Source: Flavobacterium amnicola
Lineage (GTDB): Bacteria; Bacteroidota; Bacteroidia; Flavobacteriales; Flavobacteriaceae
Assembly (NCBI RefSeq): GCF_004122165.1
Contig: NZ_SBKO01000002.1
Coordinates: 1 to 64,000 of the forward strand
DNA length: 64,000 nucleotides
Direction of reading: 5' to 3'
Below the pieces are notes generated by a model that was not told the DNA's origin, searched no databases, and was given only the letters and a program-made list of their open reading frames with translations. Position numbers and translations under genes: made by a program. Shown piece by piece: positions 54,848 to 64,000 of this stretch; the stretch's first letter is position 1; every line of letters starts with the position of its first letter.

Positions 54848-54886
54848 AAATCCGTTTAACATTTTGTTGAGCGGATTTGTTTTTTG
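54848..54886 (+). terminator. asd terminator
   Basis: AAATCCG at 54848-54854 pairs with CGGATTT at 54872-54878, extended inward by TTTAAC with GTTGAG (two G-T pairs), loop ATTTT, then a T run. Confidence 0.75.
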
Positions 54887-54890
54887 TTAT

Positions 54891-54898
54891 TATATTTG
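54891..54898 (+). promoter_or_regulatory. -7 box with near-leaderless start
   Basis: TATATTTG ends six bases before the ATG at 54905. If used, the transcript would begin within a few bases of the start codon. Confidence 0.5.
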
Positions 54899-54904
54899 TT
54901 TCAA

Positions 54905-55258
54905 ATGAATAAAAAAATAAACATATTTAGTTTTTCCCTTTTAGGAGCGTTATTGTTCGCCATAACCTTCCAATCGGTGCATTCATTTGAACATTTGGTG
55001 AAACAATTAAGTACAGAACATTGTGCGCATCAATACGATCATTCCCATACTGTAATTTCTCACGCTCACACCGATTTTGATCATTGTTTTAGTTGTGAGT
55101 ACAGTTTTAATAATTTTACGTTTACCGACTTTATTTCTTTCGAAATTCCTATTTCGATCGAGTACAATACTATCAGTTTGTTTGGTTACGGTGAAAAATT
55201 AATTTTTTTCTCTGGTAGTGCTTTAAATTCCCGTGGACCACCTTCGATTACTGCTTAA
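54905..55258 (+). CDS. His/Cys-rich exported protein before a TonB receptor
   Basis: A 117-residue protein with an N-terminal hydrophobic segment (about 5-22, signal peptide or anchor). A His-rich stretch HCAHQYDHSHTVISHAH is followed by FDHCFSCEYSF with two nearby Cys, giving a plausible metal-binding patch. It lies 69 bases before the TonB receptor gene. A role in metal binding or uptake is inferred. Confidence 0.7.
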   Translation: MNKKINIFSFSLLGALLFAITFQSVHSFEHLVKQLSTEHCAHQYDHSHTVISHAHTDFDHCFSCEYSFNNFTFTDFISFEIPISIEYNTISLFGYGEKLIFFSGSALNSRGPPSITA

Positions 55259-55327
55259 ATTATTTAATTCAATTATTCTGTATAAGAATCAATTGGAGTT
55301 TTCTTATTTAACAATAATCAAAATCTC

Positions 55328-57532
55328 ATGAAATACATTTTACTAGCCCTTTTTCTAGGGTTTTCGATATTTGTATCGGCACAAAATACTATAAAAGGTA
55401 CCGTTACAGATCCTACTAAAAATACCATTGAAGGTGTAATGGTTTCCTTCCCCGAATTGCACAAAGAAACTACCACAAATGAAAAAGGAGAATATAGTAT
55501 TACCAATCTTCCGAGCGGAAATTTTACCATTTCTTTTTCCCATCCAAATTTTGACACACAATCATCTGTAATTGCAATCAATAAAGAAATAGTTCTTGAT
55601 ATTACTTTAGAAGAAGAACATACACACCATATTGAAGAAGTTATCCTTTCTACTAAATTCAATAAAGTGCAATCGCAAAACGTCATGAAAGTCGAGCACA
55701 GTTCCATTAAAGCCCTACAACAAAAAGGAGCGGCTACCTTAATTGAAGGTTTGGCTACCATTCCAGGAGTATCACAAATTTCTACTGGAACTTCTATTGG
55801 AAAGCCTGTCATTAGAGGTTTAAGCGGCAATCGCGTCTTGGTCTATTCGCAGGGTGTACGTCTAGAAAACCAACAATTTGGCGAAGAGCACGGATTGGGT
55901 TTGAGCGACAGTGGTGTGGAAAGTGTTGAAATCATCAAAGGGCCTGCCTCTTTATTGTATGGTTCCGATGCTTTGGGTGGTGTGTTGTATTTGAATCCTG
56001 AGAAGTTTGCCAAAGCCAACACGTATCAGGCTGATTTAAGTCAGAAATACTTTAGTAATACTATGGGTTCTAACACTTCATTTGGTTTAAAATCTTCTTC
56101 CGAAAATTGGAAATTTTTAGTCCGTGGTGGTTATAATTCACATGCCGATTATAAAGTAGCCGATGGCACTCGTGTGACCAATACCCGTTTTGAAGAAACC
56201 GATGCCAAAATTGGTGTGGGCTATGCCAACTCGAAATTCTCGAGTACGTTCCGTTACAACATCAACAACCTGGCTTTAGGCTTGCCAGAAGAAGTGGGAG
56301 ATCAAACCACCAAACGAAATCCTGATTTTCCACGTCAAGGCGTTTTAGGACAAATTATGAGTTTGCACAATACTTTTTTCTTGAAAAATTCGAAAATTGA
56401 AGCCGATTTCGGATACATTTCCAACAAAAGAAAAGAGTTTGAAGATTCGAATGTTCCGTTATTGGACATGAATTTGCAAACGTTGAATTATGATTTGAAG
56501 TATTTCCTTCCGAAGTTTGGAAATTTTGAAACGATTGTCGGCGTACAAGGAATGAATCAAACCAATGACAATTTGGGCGAAGAATTATTAATTCCGAATG
56601 CGACGACCAAAGACTTGGGCGGATTAATCACCACCAATTACGAATGGAATAAAAACGTGATTCAAGCCGGAATTCGTTTCGACAGTCGCACCATCACTAC
56701 CGAAAACCACGGTGTAATAGGAGAGGAAGGTTATTTTGAAGCTATTGACAAGCAGTTTACTAGTTTTAATGCTTCCTTGGGCTATAAAACCAATCTAACT
56801 GAAAAAATAACGATGCGAGTAAATGTAGCGTCAGGATTTCGTGCGCCAAACTTAGCAGAGTTAACGTCTAACGGAGTCCACGAAGGCAGTAACCGTTATG
56901 AAATTGGAAATACAAACCTTAAAAACGAACAAAATATTCAAGCCGATTTGAATTTGGAATATGGGAATGAGCATTTTGAAGTCTTTGTAAACGGATTTTA
57001 TAACCATATTGCTAATTATATTTTTATCGCACCCACTGGCGATGTAATAGACGATAATGATGTTTATAATTATGTACAAGACAATGCCAAATTGTTTGGT
57101 GGTGAAGCGGGCATCCACATTCATCCACATCCTATCGATTGGTTGCATTTGACGTCTAGTTTTGAAAGTGTGACTGCTGAAAACGATAACGGTGACAACC
57201 TGCCTTTAATTCCTGCCAACAAATGGAATACCAACGTGCGTGCCGATTTTAAACTAGGTAAAACGGTTACCGACGGTTATATAAACACTGCAGTTGAAAC
57301 CACATTGGCGCAAAACAACATTTCGCCTTTTGAAACGAAAACACTTGATTATACCTTATTGAATTTTGGATTGGGTGGCAAAATTACTTTCGGAAATTTT
57401 AAATTTGAAACCACCCTAAATGCGAATAATCTTTTGAATAGAAATTATGTGTCACATTTGTCCCGATTAAAAGCCGACGGCATTGCCAATATGGGAAGAA
57501 ACATTATACTGGGCATCAATTTCAATCTATAA
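55328..57532 (+). CDS. TonB-dependent outer membrane receptor
   Basis: A 734-residue receptor. After a signal peptide (ends near FVSAQ) comes a carboxypeptidase-regulatory-like beta domain (about 20-95), then the plug (about 110-225, with GKPVIRGLSGNRVLVY and IIKGPASLLYGSDALGG) and the beta-barrel. The His-rich gene upstream suggests a metal or metal-chelate ligand, but the ligand is unproven. Confidence 0.92.
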   Translation: MKYILLALFLGFSIFVSAQNTIKGTVTDPTKNTIEGVMVSFPELHKETTTNEKGEYSITNLPSGNFTISFSHPNFDTQSSVIAINKEIVLDITLEEEHTHHIEEVILSTKFNKVQSQNVMKVEHSSIKALQQKGAATLIEGLATIPGVSQISTGTSIGKPVIRGLSGNRVLVYSQGVRLENQQFGEEHGLGLSDSGVESVEIIKGPASLLYGSDALGGVLYLNPEKFAKANTYQADLSQKYFSNTMGSNTSFGLKSSSENWKFLVRGGYNSHADYKVADGTRVTNTRFEETDAKIGVGYANSKFSSTFRYNINNLALGLPEEVGDQTTKRNPDFPRQGVLGQIMSLHNTFFLKNSKIEADFGYISNKRKEFEDSNVPLLDMNLQTLNYDLKYFLPKFGNFETIVGVQGMNQTNDNLGEELLIPNATTKDLGGLITTNYEWNKNVIQAGIRFDSRTITTENHGVIGEEGYFEAIDKQFTSFNASLGYKTNLTEKITMRVNVASGFRAPNLAELTSNGVHEGSNRYEIGNTNLKNEQNIQADLNLEYGNEHFEVFVNGFYNHIANYIFIAPTGDVIDDNDVYNYVQDNAKLFGGEAGIHIHPHPIDWLHLTSSFESVTAENDNGDNLPLIPANKWNTNVRADFKLGKTVTDGYINTAVETTLAQNNISPFETKTLDYTLLNFGLGGKITFGNFKFETTLNANNLLNRNYVSHLSRLKADGIANMGRNIILGINFNL

Positions 57533-57546
57533 CGAATCCTTTTAAT

Positions 57547-57579
57547 AAAAAAAGACGAAGTATTGCTTCGTCTTTTTTT
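57547..57579. terminator. Bidirectional terminator
   Basis: A7-GACGAAG at 57547-57560 pairs with CTTCGTC-T7 at 57566-57579 around TATTG. It serves the TonB receptor and the convergent TolC operon. Confidence 0.88.
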
Positions 57580-57595
57580 ATCCTATAAAAGGTAA

Positions 57596-58981
57596 TTACA
57601 ATTCGGGTTTACCATACGATTGATACAAACTAATAATAGCGGTATACCATCTATTTTCCATTGCAATGTTGTTGATTTGAGCACTCACTAAAGAATTTTC
57701 TCTAGAATTGATGACAAACAAAGAGCTTTCTCCAATTTCAAATAATCGATCTTCTCCTTTAAGCATTACGTCATAATCGGATACTAAGCGATTCGTATAG
57801 TCCAATTGCTTTTTTAGTGAAACTATTTCTTGCTCTTGTGCTTTGACTTTGTTTTGCAATTGAATGCTCTCAAATTCTAAGCTATATTTTGAATCTTGAA
57901 TTTTAAGTTGTGCCAATTTTAACCCAGCACGTTCTTTTCGTAAAAATATCGGCATACTAAAATTGACTCCTAGCTTGTAATCTTGAAATCGATATTGGTT
58001 AAAATTACTTGGTTCGGATAAATAATTATAACTCAAGTCTACTTTGGGTAATAATGCATTTGCCTTTACTTTTCTATCAATTTCTAACATATTTATTTTA
58101 GTATTCCAAGCTTGAATTTTGGGATGGTTTTCAGCGATAAAAGCATTGAATTTTTTATAATTGAGGACTTCTTCAATGGTATTTTTCAAATTGCTTTCTG
58201 GTGAAAGTGTTTCGGAAATCTCTAATGGAATCGCATCTACTGTCCAAACATAATTCGATAACGCCAATCGCGATTTTGTTAGTTTCAAATTGGCATCTTC
58301 CAAATTCAGTTTTCGACTTTTAACGACTATACCCGCTTCAATGCTATCTATGGCAGGCTTGTCACCTTGTTCAATCAATTTACTAACCCCTTTGTAGCGA
58401 AGTTCGGCATTTTTTAAATAGTTTTCATACAGTTTTACTTCGTCGTAATGTCGTTTCCAATCAAAATAGCGCAACGACGCTTCGTAAATAATTTCTAGTG
58501 CTTGTAAATCACGTTCGGCAGTATTTAAAGATTGAGCCAGTTTTGCTTTTCTAATGTCAGCCATTCGTTGATTGACAAATAAACCTTGTCCAATAGGAAT
58601 TGATACTCCTACAGAAGTTAATCCTTGGTTGGGCGTATTCATTTCAGGATTCACATAAATACCTTCGTTATTGTCAAAAGCTCCTTTTATTTCAATGCCA
58701 TACCAAGTCGGAATTTTAAAACTTCCATTAAAGAGGGAATAATAATTTTTATCTTTAAATTCCTTTTTGTCATAATCTATTTCGATTTTAGGATCAAAGG
58801 CACCTCGAGCTTGCATCAATTGTACTTGTGCTTCGGTAATATTCAGATTGGCTTGTTTGACTAATGGATGGTACTTTTTGACATAGCCCAAGAATTCGTT
58901 ATAGGTTAATTCTTTGGATTGTGAAAAACCAGACCAAACGAGTAAAAACAAAGCAAGCAGAAAACTATTTTTTTTGTTCAT
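57596..58981 (-). CDS. TolC-family outer membrane efflux protein
   Basis: A 461-residue protein with a signal peptide (MNKKNSFLLALFLLVWSGFS). Two coiled-coil repeats are typical of TolC trimers. ATG 58981 overlaps the HlyD gene by 17 bases; longer frames upstream have no signal peptide. With the ABC and HlyD partners it forms an export channel. Confidence 0.88.
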   Translation of the reverse strand: MNKKNSFLLALFLLVWSGFSQSKELTYNEFLGYVKKYHPLVKQANLNITEAQVQLMQARGAFDPKIEIDYDKKEFKDKNYYSLFNGSFKIPTWYGIEIKGAFDNNEGIYVNPEMNTPNQGLTSVGVSIPIGQGLFVNQRMADIRKAKLAQSLNTAERDLQALEIIYEASLRYFDWKRHYDEVKLYENYLKNAELRYKGVSKLIEQGDKPAIDSIEAGIVVKSRKLNLEDANLKLTKSRLALSNYVWTVDAIPLEISETLSPESNLKNTIEEVLNYKKFNAFIAENHPKIQAWNTKINMLEIDRKVKANALLPKVDLSYNYLSEPSNFNQYRFQDYKLGVNFSMPIFLRKERAGLKLAQLKIQDSKYSLEFESIQLQNKVKAQEQEIVSLKKQLDYTNRLVSDYDVMLKGEDRLFEIGESSLFVINSRENSLVSAQINNIAMENRWYTAIISLYQSYGKPEL

Positions 58982-60317
58982 CTTTCTTAGCATTTTCAAC
59001 TTTATAAAAATTAGGTGGAAAACCATTAAGTGTACGCCAAATTTCAAACCAGATAGGCACATCATTGAGTAAAGCCAACGTTTGTGCTCCCGCACCAATA
59101 CTTAAGAGTTCCGGCCATTTTTTATCAGCAGCGTCTGGCGCAATCAGTATACGGTATTTACCATTTTGACTGATGAAGTTTTCTTTGGCTACAATAACAC
59201 CGCCATAGGTGCCATAGGAAGCCCCAGGCCACCCACTAAAAATGATGGTGGGCCAGCCGTCAAACCAAACTCTAATTTTTTCGCCTTTATTGATTAAAGG
59301 AAAATCGATAGGATCGATATACGTTTCTACTGCGATATCAAAATTAGCTGGCATTATACTCACAACTGGTGTTCCTTCTTTCATGGTTTCACCAATTCCA
59401 GAACGAATGGCTCTATTTACATAGCCATCTTGTGGTGCCGTGATGTAATACAGGCCATTTCGGATTTGATAATTTTTATACTGATTTTTTAACTTGTTCA
59501 CTTGCGCTTCCGTATCAAATTGAGCACTCAAAGCGGTTTGTTTGTCACTACTTGCTTTGGCATTTTTTTCGGAATATTCGGCATTGATTCGGCTTAATTC
59601 CATGGTTGCGTTTAATACGTCATTTTTGCTCGCTATGTATTTGTTTTCTGACGTAATTATTTTGGCTTCAGTATCCTGCAATTTCATTCGTTTTTCTTCC
59701 ACATCCGATACTGGTTTCAAACCTTCTTTATTCAGTGTTACCGATCGGTTGTATTGCGTTCGACTGATTTTGAGTTGTGTTTTTGCCGCTTCAAATTCGA
59801 TACTATCACTTTTTACCTTAAGATAGGCTTGCTGTAATTTGTTTTTGGCTTGTTGAAATTTCAAACCTTTTTCGTTAGTAATCGCACTGATTTGCATGTC
59901 CAATGCTTTTGCTTTTTGCTCATAAGATTGCACAGCACTTTCTTTAGCTTTGACTTGATTCCCCGTATTTTCTACCAAATTTGGATCAAGATAATCTTCC
60001 TTAATTTCAGAGATGAATAAAATAGTGTCGCCTTTTTTGACAAAATCGCCTTCCTGTACATACCATTTTTCAATTCTTCCGGCAATGGCTGTTTGAATTT
60101 CCTGCGGGCGTTGGTTGGGTTTTAAAGTAGTGACAAAGCCGCTTCCTTTAATGTTTTGCGTCCACGGCATAAACAAGCCTAATACCACTAGTAAAGCCGT
60201 AGCTAAAAGAATTTTTCTAATGATCTTATATTGACCTTTATCTGCAAAAACCAATGTCGATTGGTATTTCGATAAGTCAATTAATTTTTCGATTCTATTG
60301 TTCGTAATATTTAGCAT
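58965..60317 (-). CDS. HlyD-family membrane fusion protein
   Basis: A 450-residue adaptor. One N-terminal transmembrane segment (about 30-50) precedes a split biotinyl-lipoyl-like domain, a long coiled coil (about 130-285), and the second half with YYITAPQDGYVNRA near 291. It joins the ABC ATPase to the TolC partner. It lies 24 bases after the ABC gene. Confidence 0.9.
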   Translation of the reverse strand: MLNITNNRIEKLIDLSKYQSTLVFADKGQYKIIRKILLATALLVVLGLFMPWTQNIKGSGFVTTLKPNQRPQEIQTAIAGRIEKWYVQEGDFVKKGDTILFISEIKEDYLDPNLVENTGNQVKAKESAVQSYEQKAKALDMQISAITNEKGLKFQQAKNKLQQAYLKVKSDSIEFEAAKTQLKISRTQYNRSVTLNKEGLKPVSDVEEKRMKLQDTEAKIITSENKYIASKNDVLNATMELSRINAEYSEKNAKASSDKQTALSAQFDTEAQVNKLKNQYKNYQIRNGLYYITAPQDGYVNRAIRSGIGETMKEGTPVVSIMPANFDIAVETYIDPIDFPLINKGEKIRVWFDGWPTIIFSGWPGASYGTYGGVIVAKENFISQNGKYRILIAPDAADKKWPELLSIGAGAQTLALLNDVPIWFEIWRTLNGFPPNFYKVENAKKDEQKK

Positions 60318-60341
60318 CGTAATTCATTTATCGTTTAACAA

Positions 60342-61976
60342 TTAAACCAGTGCAATTGTTTTGTTACATTTTTCCTCCCAATACGGATGCTTCGCCACGA
60401 CAACTAATGTCCACTTGTTCTCTGGACTCGTTAGGAAATCAATAATGGCTTTGGCGGTTGTTTCATCAGCTTTATCAATTGGATCTTCCAAGAATAGTAC
60501 TTGTGGGTTGTTAATGATGCATCGCGCAAGCATAATTTTCTGAATCACAGAAGAATTAATTTGTTTTCCCTGTGGAAATAAATGCGTGTCTAATCCTTTG
60601 GGAAGGTTTTTAATGTTCTCTGTTAATTTTACTTTTTCTAAAACGTCATGTACTTGTTCTAAAGTGATAGCTGGATTATTATTGGTAATATTCTCGTAAA
60701 TGGTACCGTCAAACGGACTTTCGTTTAAAGCGATAAACCCAATTTTAGAACGGTATGCTTCCAAAGAAAGCAATTTGGAGTTAGTATCGTTAATGTATAG
60801 CGTTCCCGAACTAGGTTCGAACAAGCGCGCCAACAATCGCAATAAAGTAGTTTTTCCCGATCCATTTTCTCCTTTTAAGACCACTTTGTCTCCGGCTTCA
60901 ATTTTGAGATTTACCCCCGAAATCGTTGGAAGTTCGCTATTTGGGTAGTAATAGGTTAAGTCTTTGGTTTCAATACTAAAAGACGTATTTTCTCCCAATG
61001 AATATTTAGAATTGACATTGTTTTCTTCAATTTCCATGTCCACGACCTGTCCAATTTTTTCTAAAGAAGTCAGGACATCATAAAACAATTCCAATCCCGA
61101 AAACAATTTTTCCACTGCCGCAATGATCGATAAAATCACAATTTCTGCCGCTACGAACTGACCGATATTCATTTGCTGATTTAAAACCAACAAGCCTCCT
61201 ACGATTAACAAACCAGCCGTCAGTAACACCTTGAATCCGATTAATTGTATGAATTGTTTTTTAAGGACTTTGAAATGTTTTTCTCGGTAGCCTAAATATT
61301 CGCTGACAATGGCATCATTTTTTGCTAGAGAAAATTCGAAAGCATGCACATTTTTAAAACTAATATGATTGCGAGCAATTTCCTGCAACCAATGCGCTAC
61401 TTTGTATTTGTATTTCGATTCTTTTAAACTGGTCGTAAGTCCAATTTCGAAATTGGCTCTATAAATAAAATACAACAGCACTAATAGTATCACTCCGAAG
61501 AAAATAAAGAAAGAATGATACAGCGATAGTAATACAATCCCAAATAAAATTTGCAATAGGGCAGTAGAACTGTCTAGTAATAATTTTGAAACCCCTTTTT
61601 GAATGTTTAAGGTATCAAAAAAACGATTCGCCAATTCGGGTGGGTACTGATTGTAATACTCACTTTGTTTGATTTTTGGAAAACGATACGCCAATTCGAA
61701 TGAAGAGCGCACAAATATTTTTTGCTGCAAGTTTTCGGAAATACGGAACTGCATGATTTTTAAAATGCCGACCAAACTCACCCCTAATACCACAATCACG
61801 ACCAAAACCATCCAAGACGTGCTAATTTTTCCGGCTTGAATAAAGTTAATGATCGATTGAATGCCCAGCGGCAACGACAAACTGATGATTCCCGCAAATA
61901 TGGCGTAGAGAAAGATTTGATAAATATCTTTTTTATCTAAGGCTATAAGTTTTTTAAAACGTTTTAACGGTGTCAT
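60342..61976 (-). CDS. ABC exporter with altered ATPase motifs
   Basis: A 544-residue half-transporter with a six-helix membrane domain (about 20-290) and a C-terminal nucleotide-binding domain. Walker A (GENGSGKTT, 369-377) and the H-loop His (H530) are intact. The Q-loop Gln position is Asn418, the LSGGQ signature is replaced by INSSV (473-477) and Walker B ends ED (497-498) instead of DE. No peptidase domain is present. It overlaps the TetR gene by four bases. Confidence 0.85.
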   Translation of the reverse strand: MTPLKRFKKLIALDKKDIYQIFLYAIFAGIISLSLPLGIQSIINFIQAGKISTSWMVLVVIVVLGVSLVGILKIMQFRISENLQQKIFVRSSFELAYRFPKIKQSEYYNQYPPELANRFFDTLNIQKGVSKLLLDSSTALLQILFGIVLLSLYHSFFIFFGVILLVLLYFIYRANFEIGLTTSLKESKYKYKVAHWLQEIARNHISFKNVHAFEFSLAKNDAIVSEYLGYREKHFKVLKKQFIQLIGFKVLLTAGLLIVGGLLVLNQQMNIGQFVAAEIVILSIIAAVEKLFSGLELFYDVLTSLEKIGQVVDMEIEENNVNSKYSLGENTSFSIETKDLTYYYPNSELPTISGVNLKIEAGDKVVLKGENGSGKTTLLRLLARLFEPSSGTLYINDTNSKLLSLEAYRSKIGFIALNESPFDGTIYENITNNNPAITLEQVHDVLEKVKLTENIKNLPKGLDTHLFPQGKQINSSVIQKIMLARCIINNPQVLFLEDPIDKADETTAKAIIDFLTSPENKWTLVVVAKHPYWEEKCNKTIALV

Positions 61977-62644
61977 GCTAGTACTTTTTTAACTAAATCA
62001 ATATAAAATTCCGATACATTATTATGGGGTTCAAAACTGGTAATGGTTTTAAAATGCCATTTAATATATTGCTGGTGTAAGGCGCCTTCTACCACCGAAG
62101 AAGCCAAACTTTTCGCATATTGATACTCTGGATTCACTTCTTGAATGATTGCGATTATTCTATTAATCACACTTTTATAGACCAAAAAGAAGCCTTCTTT
62201 GTTTTCTTCATCGACTTCTTTGGTTAAAAAGGTTTTATTGAATTCGGAAACAATAATGCGGTGCAATACTTCCTCATTAATATGTGAGGTATTCGTGTCA
62301 TCGTCAATATTTTGTGTGACAATGGTAATAGCTTTTTCTAGTTTTTGGTGGCTATCGGTTATGTTTTGCGTGGCAAATACCAAGTTGTATTCGATCCAAG
62401 TCCAATACCACGACGACAAATACACGAGGAGTTTGTGTTTGTTTTCAAAATAGCGATAAATCGAACTTTCATTGGAATTAATGCGTTCGCCCAGTTTTTT
62501 AAAGGTGTAGTGCTCAAAGCCTATTTCGTCGATTAGGAGTATGCTTTGTTCCAGTATTTTGCGTCCCAATTCAGACGTTTCAGGATCTTTGACGTACAAC
62601 TTTGGGTTGATCGTGATTTTAAAGTTTGATAATAAGTTCTGCAT
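61973..62644 (-). CDS. TetR/AcrR-family regulator
   Basis: A 223-residue regulator with the HTH region FKKLGERINSNESSIYRYF and a helical ligand domain (about 75-215). It leads the ABC-HlyD-TolC operon and probably controls it. Ligand unknown. Confidence 0.85.
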   Translation of the reverse strand: MQNLLSNFKITINPKLYVKDPETSELGRKILEQSILLIDEIGFEHYTFKKLGERINSNESSIYRYFENKHKLLVYLSSWYWTWIEYNLVFATQNITDSHQKLEKAITIVTQNIDDDTNTSHINEEVLHRIIVSEFNKTFLTKEVDEENKEGFFLVYKSVINRIIAIIQEVNPEYQYAKSLASSVVEGALHQQYIKWHFKTITSFEPHNNVSEFYIDLVKKVLA

Positions 62645-62645
62645 A

Positions 62646-63938
62646 TTAAAATTGTATTTTTAGTCCAAAGTTCAACGGTTGAATATTTTGGTCCTCCATT
62701 TTAATTTTGTTTTTTTCTAAATTCAAATATTGCAAGTGATCTAAACCTTCAATCCCTTTTGGAATAGATTTAAATTTGTTTTCATTTAAATATAACGTTT
62801 CCAAATGCTTTAACTCATTAAAATTTGAAGGAAGATTTTTTAAATTGTCATTTTCTAAATGAATAATATGGAGGTGAGGTAACACTTTTAATATTTCAAT
62901 ATTTTGATATAAATCAATATTTTTATCTTCATTCAAGTATATTTCTTCTAAATTACTTAGTTTTTTAAATTCTATTGGAAGTTGAGAAAACTCATTTCCA
63001 CTCAAATCTAATACTTTTAAATTTTTTAGCGTACCAATTTGAGAAGGCAATACTTTTAGATGCTCATTTTTTAAACTAAGATATTCTAAATTAGTATATA
63101 TACTTAAATCAATTGTGTTGATATCGATTTTTTGATTACTCAAATCGAGTCTTTTCACGTTACTTGGAAATTTTAACGCCTCATTAATTGTACTGAATGT
63201 TGTTTCTTGTGAAAAGCTTAAAGTACTCATAAAAATCAATACAATGGGAATCACATTTTTAAGGGTTTTCATTTGAACTACATCCACAAAAAAAGCAAAA
63301 GCCATTGAGAAATAAATATATCCTTTTGGAATTTCAAAGTTAAATCCTTCGGCTAAAAGAGAAACACCAATAATCATTAAAAAGCACAACGCTAAGACTT
63401 TAAAAGAAGGATGTTTATGAATAAAATTACTAATAGGTTTAGAAGCAATTAACATTATGATTACCGTTATCACAACGGCAGCATACATAATCCACAACTC
63501 ATTTACCATTCCAACGGCAGTTATAATAGAATCGATAGAAAAGACCAAGTCAAGTATAATTACTTCCAATAATAATTTTTTAAAATTTGCTTTCTTAGGT
63601 ACAACTATATCCGATTTATTTTGTTCTTCCGTTTTATGATAAATTTCTTTCGTGCTTTTATAAATTAGAAATAAACCTCCAAGAATGAGAATAATTCCTT
63701 TTCCTGTAAAATCTACCGAAAATGCCGTAAAGAGGATTTGATCTAATTTAAGTATCCAGCTAATAAGTGCCAAAAGAGCTAAACGCATTATCATGGCTAA
63801 TCCTATACCTAAGTACCTTAATTTATTCCTTTGACTTTGCGGAAGTTTATCCGCTAAAATTGAAATAAAAATGATATTGTCTATCCCTAAAATTACTTCT
63901 AAAGCAATTAACGATAATAAAGGTACAATGACTTCCAT
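62646..63938 (-). CDS. TerC-family membrane protein fused to leucine-rich repeats
   Basis: A 430-residue protein. Residues 1-222 are a TerC domain with about seven transmembrane helices and the motifs LEVILGIDNIIFIS and LDLVFSIDSIITAVG. Residues ~223-245 look like a signal peptide (MKTLKNVIPIVLIFMSTLSF), and about seven ~23-residue leucine-rich repeats follow to the end. The segment may act as a final membrane helix that places the repeats outside. ATG 63938 lies just after the -7 box, so the longer TTG frame is unlikely. Confidence 0.85.
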   Translation of the reverse strand: MEVIVPLLSLIALEVILGIDNIIFISILADKLPQSQRNKLRYLGIGLAMIMRLALLALISWILKLDQILFTAFSVDFTGKGIILILGGLFLIYKSTKEIYHKTEEQNKSDIVVPKKANFKKLLLEVIILDLVFSIDSIITAVGMVNELWIMYAAVVITVIIMLIASKPISNFIHKHPSFKVLALCFLMIIGVSLLAEGFNFEIPKGYIYFSMAFAFFVDVVQMKTLKNVIPIVLIFMSTLSFSQETTFSTINEALKFPSNVKRLDLSNQKIDINTIDLSIYTNLEYLSLKNEHLKVLPSQIGTLKNLKVLDLSGNEFSQLPIEFKKLSNLEEIYLNEDKNIDLYQNIEILKVLPHLHIIHLENDNLKNLPSNFNELKHLETLYLNENKFKSIPKGIEGLDHLQYLNLEKNKIKMEDQNIQPLNFGLKIQF

Positions 63939-63965
63939 ACTTTTAATATTTAAATTAATTATGCG

Positions 63966-63973
63966 CAAATATA
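63966..63973 (-). promoter_or_regulatory. TerC-LRR -7 box
   Basis: Minus-strand TATATTTG fits TAnnTTTG, 27 bases before the ATG at 63938. The remaining 27 bases to the window edge show no gene. Confidence 0.6.
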
Positions 63974-64000
63974 ATAGTATTACTATTAATATATGAAAGT

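Overview
This AT-rich 64 kb window looks like chromosome of a Flavobacterium-like member of the Bacteroidota. The signs are the TAnnTTTG-type -7 promoter boxes, a porX gene and proteins with type IX secretion (T9SS) features, fused lpxC-fabZ and murF-alr genes, a TonB-dependent receptor with a carboxypeptidase-regulatory-like N-terminus, many SPII lipoproteins, and a class A RNase P RNA. Most genes are housekeeping. I see no tRNA, rRNA, insertion sequence, prophage or CRISPR array.

Layout. 1-2242 is the 5' part of a large secreted repeat adhesin (minus strand, cut by the window edge). 2593-6128 is a polyphosphate cassette (sixA-like, ppk1, ppx). 6233-9653 holds an esterase lipoprotein, dnaX (split by an A10 tract into a gamma frame and a tau frame) and a small conserved protein. 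9757-10080 is rnpB. 10120-16503 holds a JmjC/cupin-like protein, rsmD, a DUF3822 gene, a RecD-like helicase, two small membrane proteins, kdsB and a YitT-family protein. 16500-20144 carries a potassium channel, a spermidine-synthase-like methyltransferase, an acyltransferase and a lipoprotein. 20246-22677 is a regulator/M14-peptidase pair divergent across an operator-rich spacer, followed by an Lrp regulator. 22723-26832 has dinB-like, DUF4258, ald, tsaE and porX. 26955-34356 is an HD phosphohydrolase and the lipid A cluster lpxD-lpxC/fabZ-lpxA-efp-lpxD2 with sucD. 34555-37813 includes an ArsR/AHSA1/AHSA1/VOC operon and a LOG-family gene. 37926-50738 has uvrA, an MFS transporter, recJ, adenine deaminase, hopJ, rsmI, a Lys/Glu-rich protein, tdk and murF-alr. 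50816-57532 has mscL, a secreted phosphatase, asd and a His-rich exported protein next to a TonB receptor. 57596-62644 is a TetR-ABC-HlyD-TolC export operon. 62646-63938 is a TerC-leucine-rich-repeat fusion.

Links between genes. PorX regulates T9SS in relatives; the phosphatase at 51631 carries a T9SS-type C-terminal domain and the partial adhesin is a probable client. The lpx genes, kdsB and the acyltransferase all serve the envelope.

Most unusual points: (1) dnaX, where the zero frame gives short gamma and a -1 shift on A10 gives full-length tau; (2) five in-frame 30-bp REP-like repeats in the tau linker, related to a copy right after sucD; (3) seven TTTACAnnTGTAAA-type operator sites between the divergent HTH regulator and M14 genes, two of them lying over the -7 boxes; (4) a 34-bp perfect palindrome with the same core; (5) the TerC-LRR fusion, which keeps a signal-peptide-like segment at its junction; (6) an exporter ATPase with three altered nucleotide-binding motifs. 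No wholly new multi-gene system is evident.
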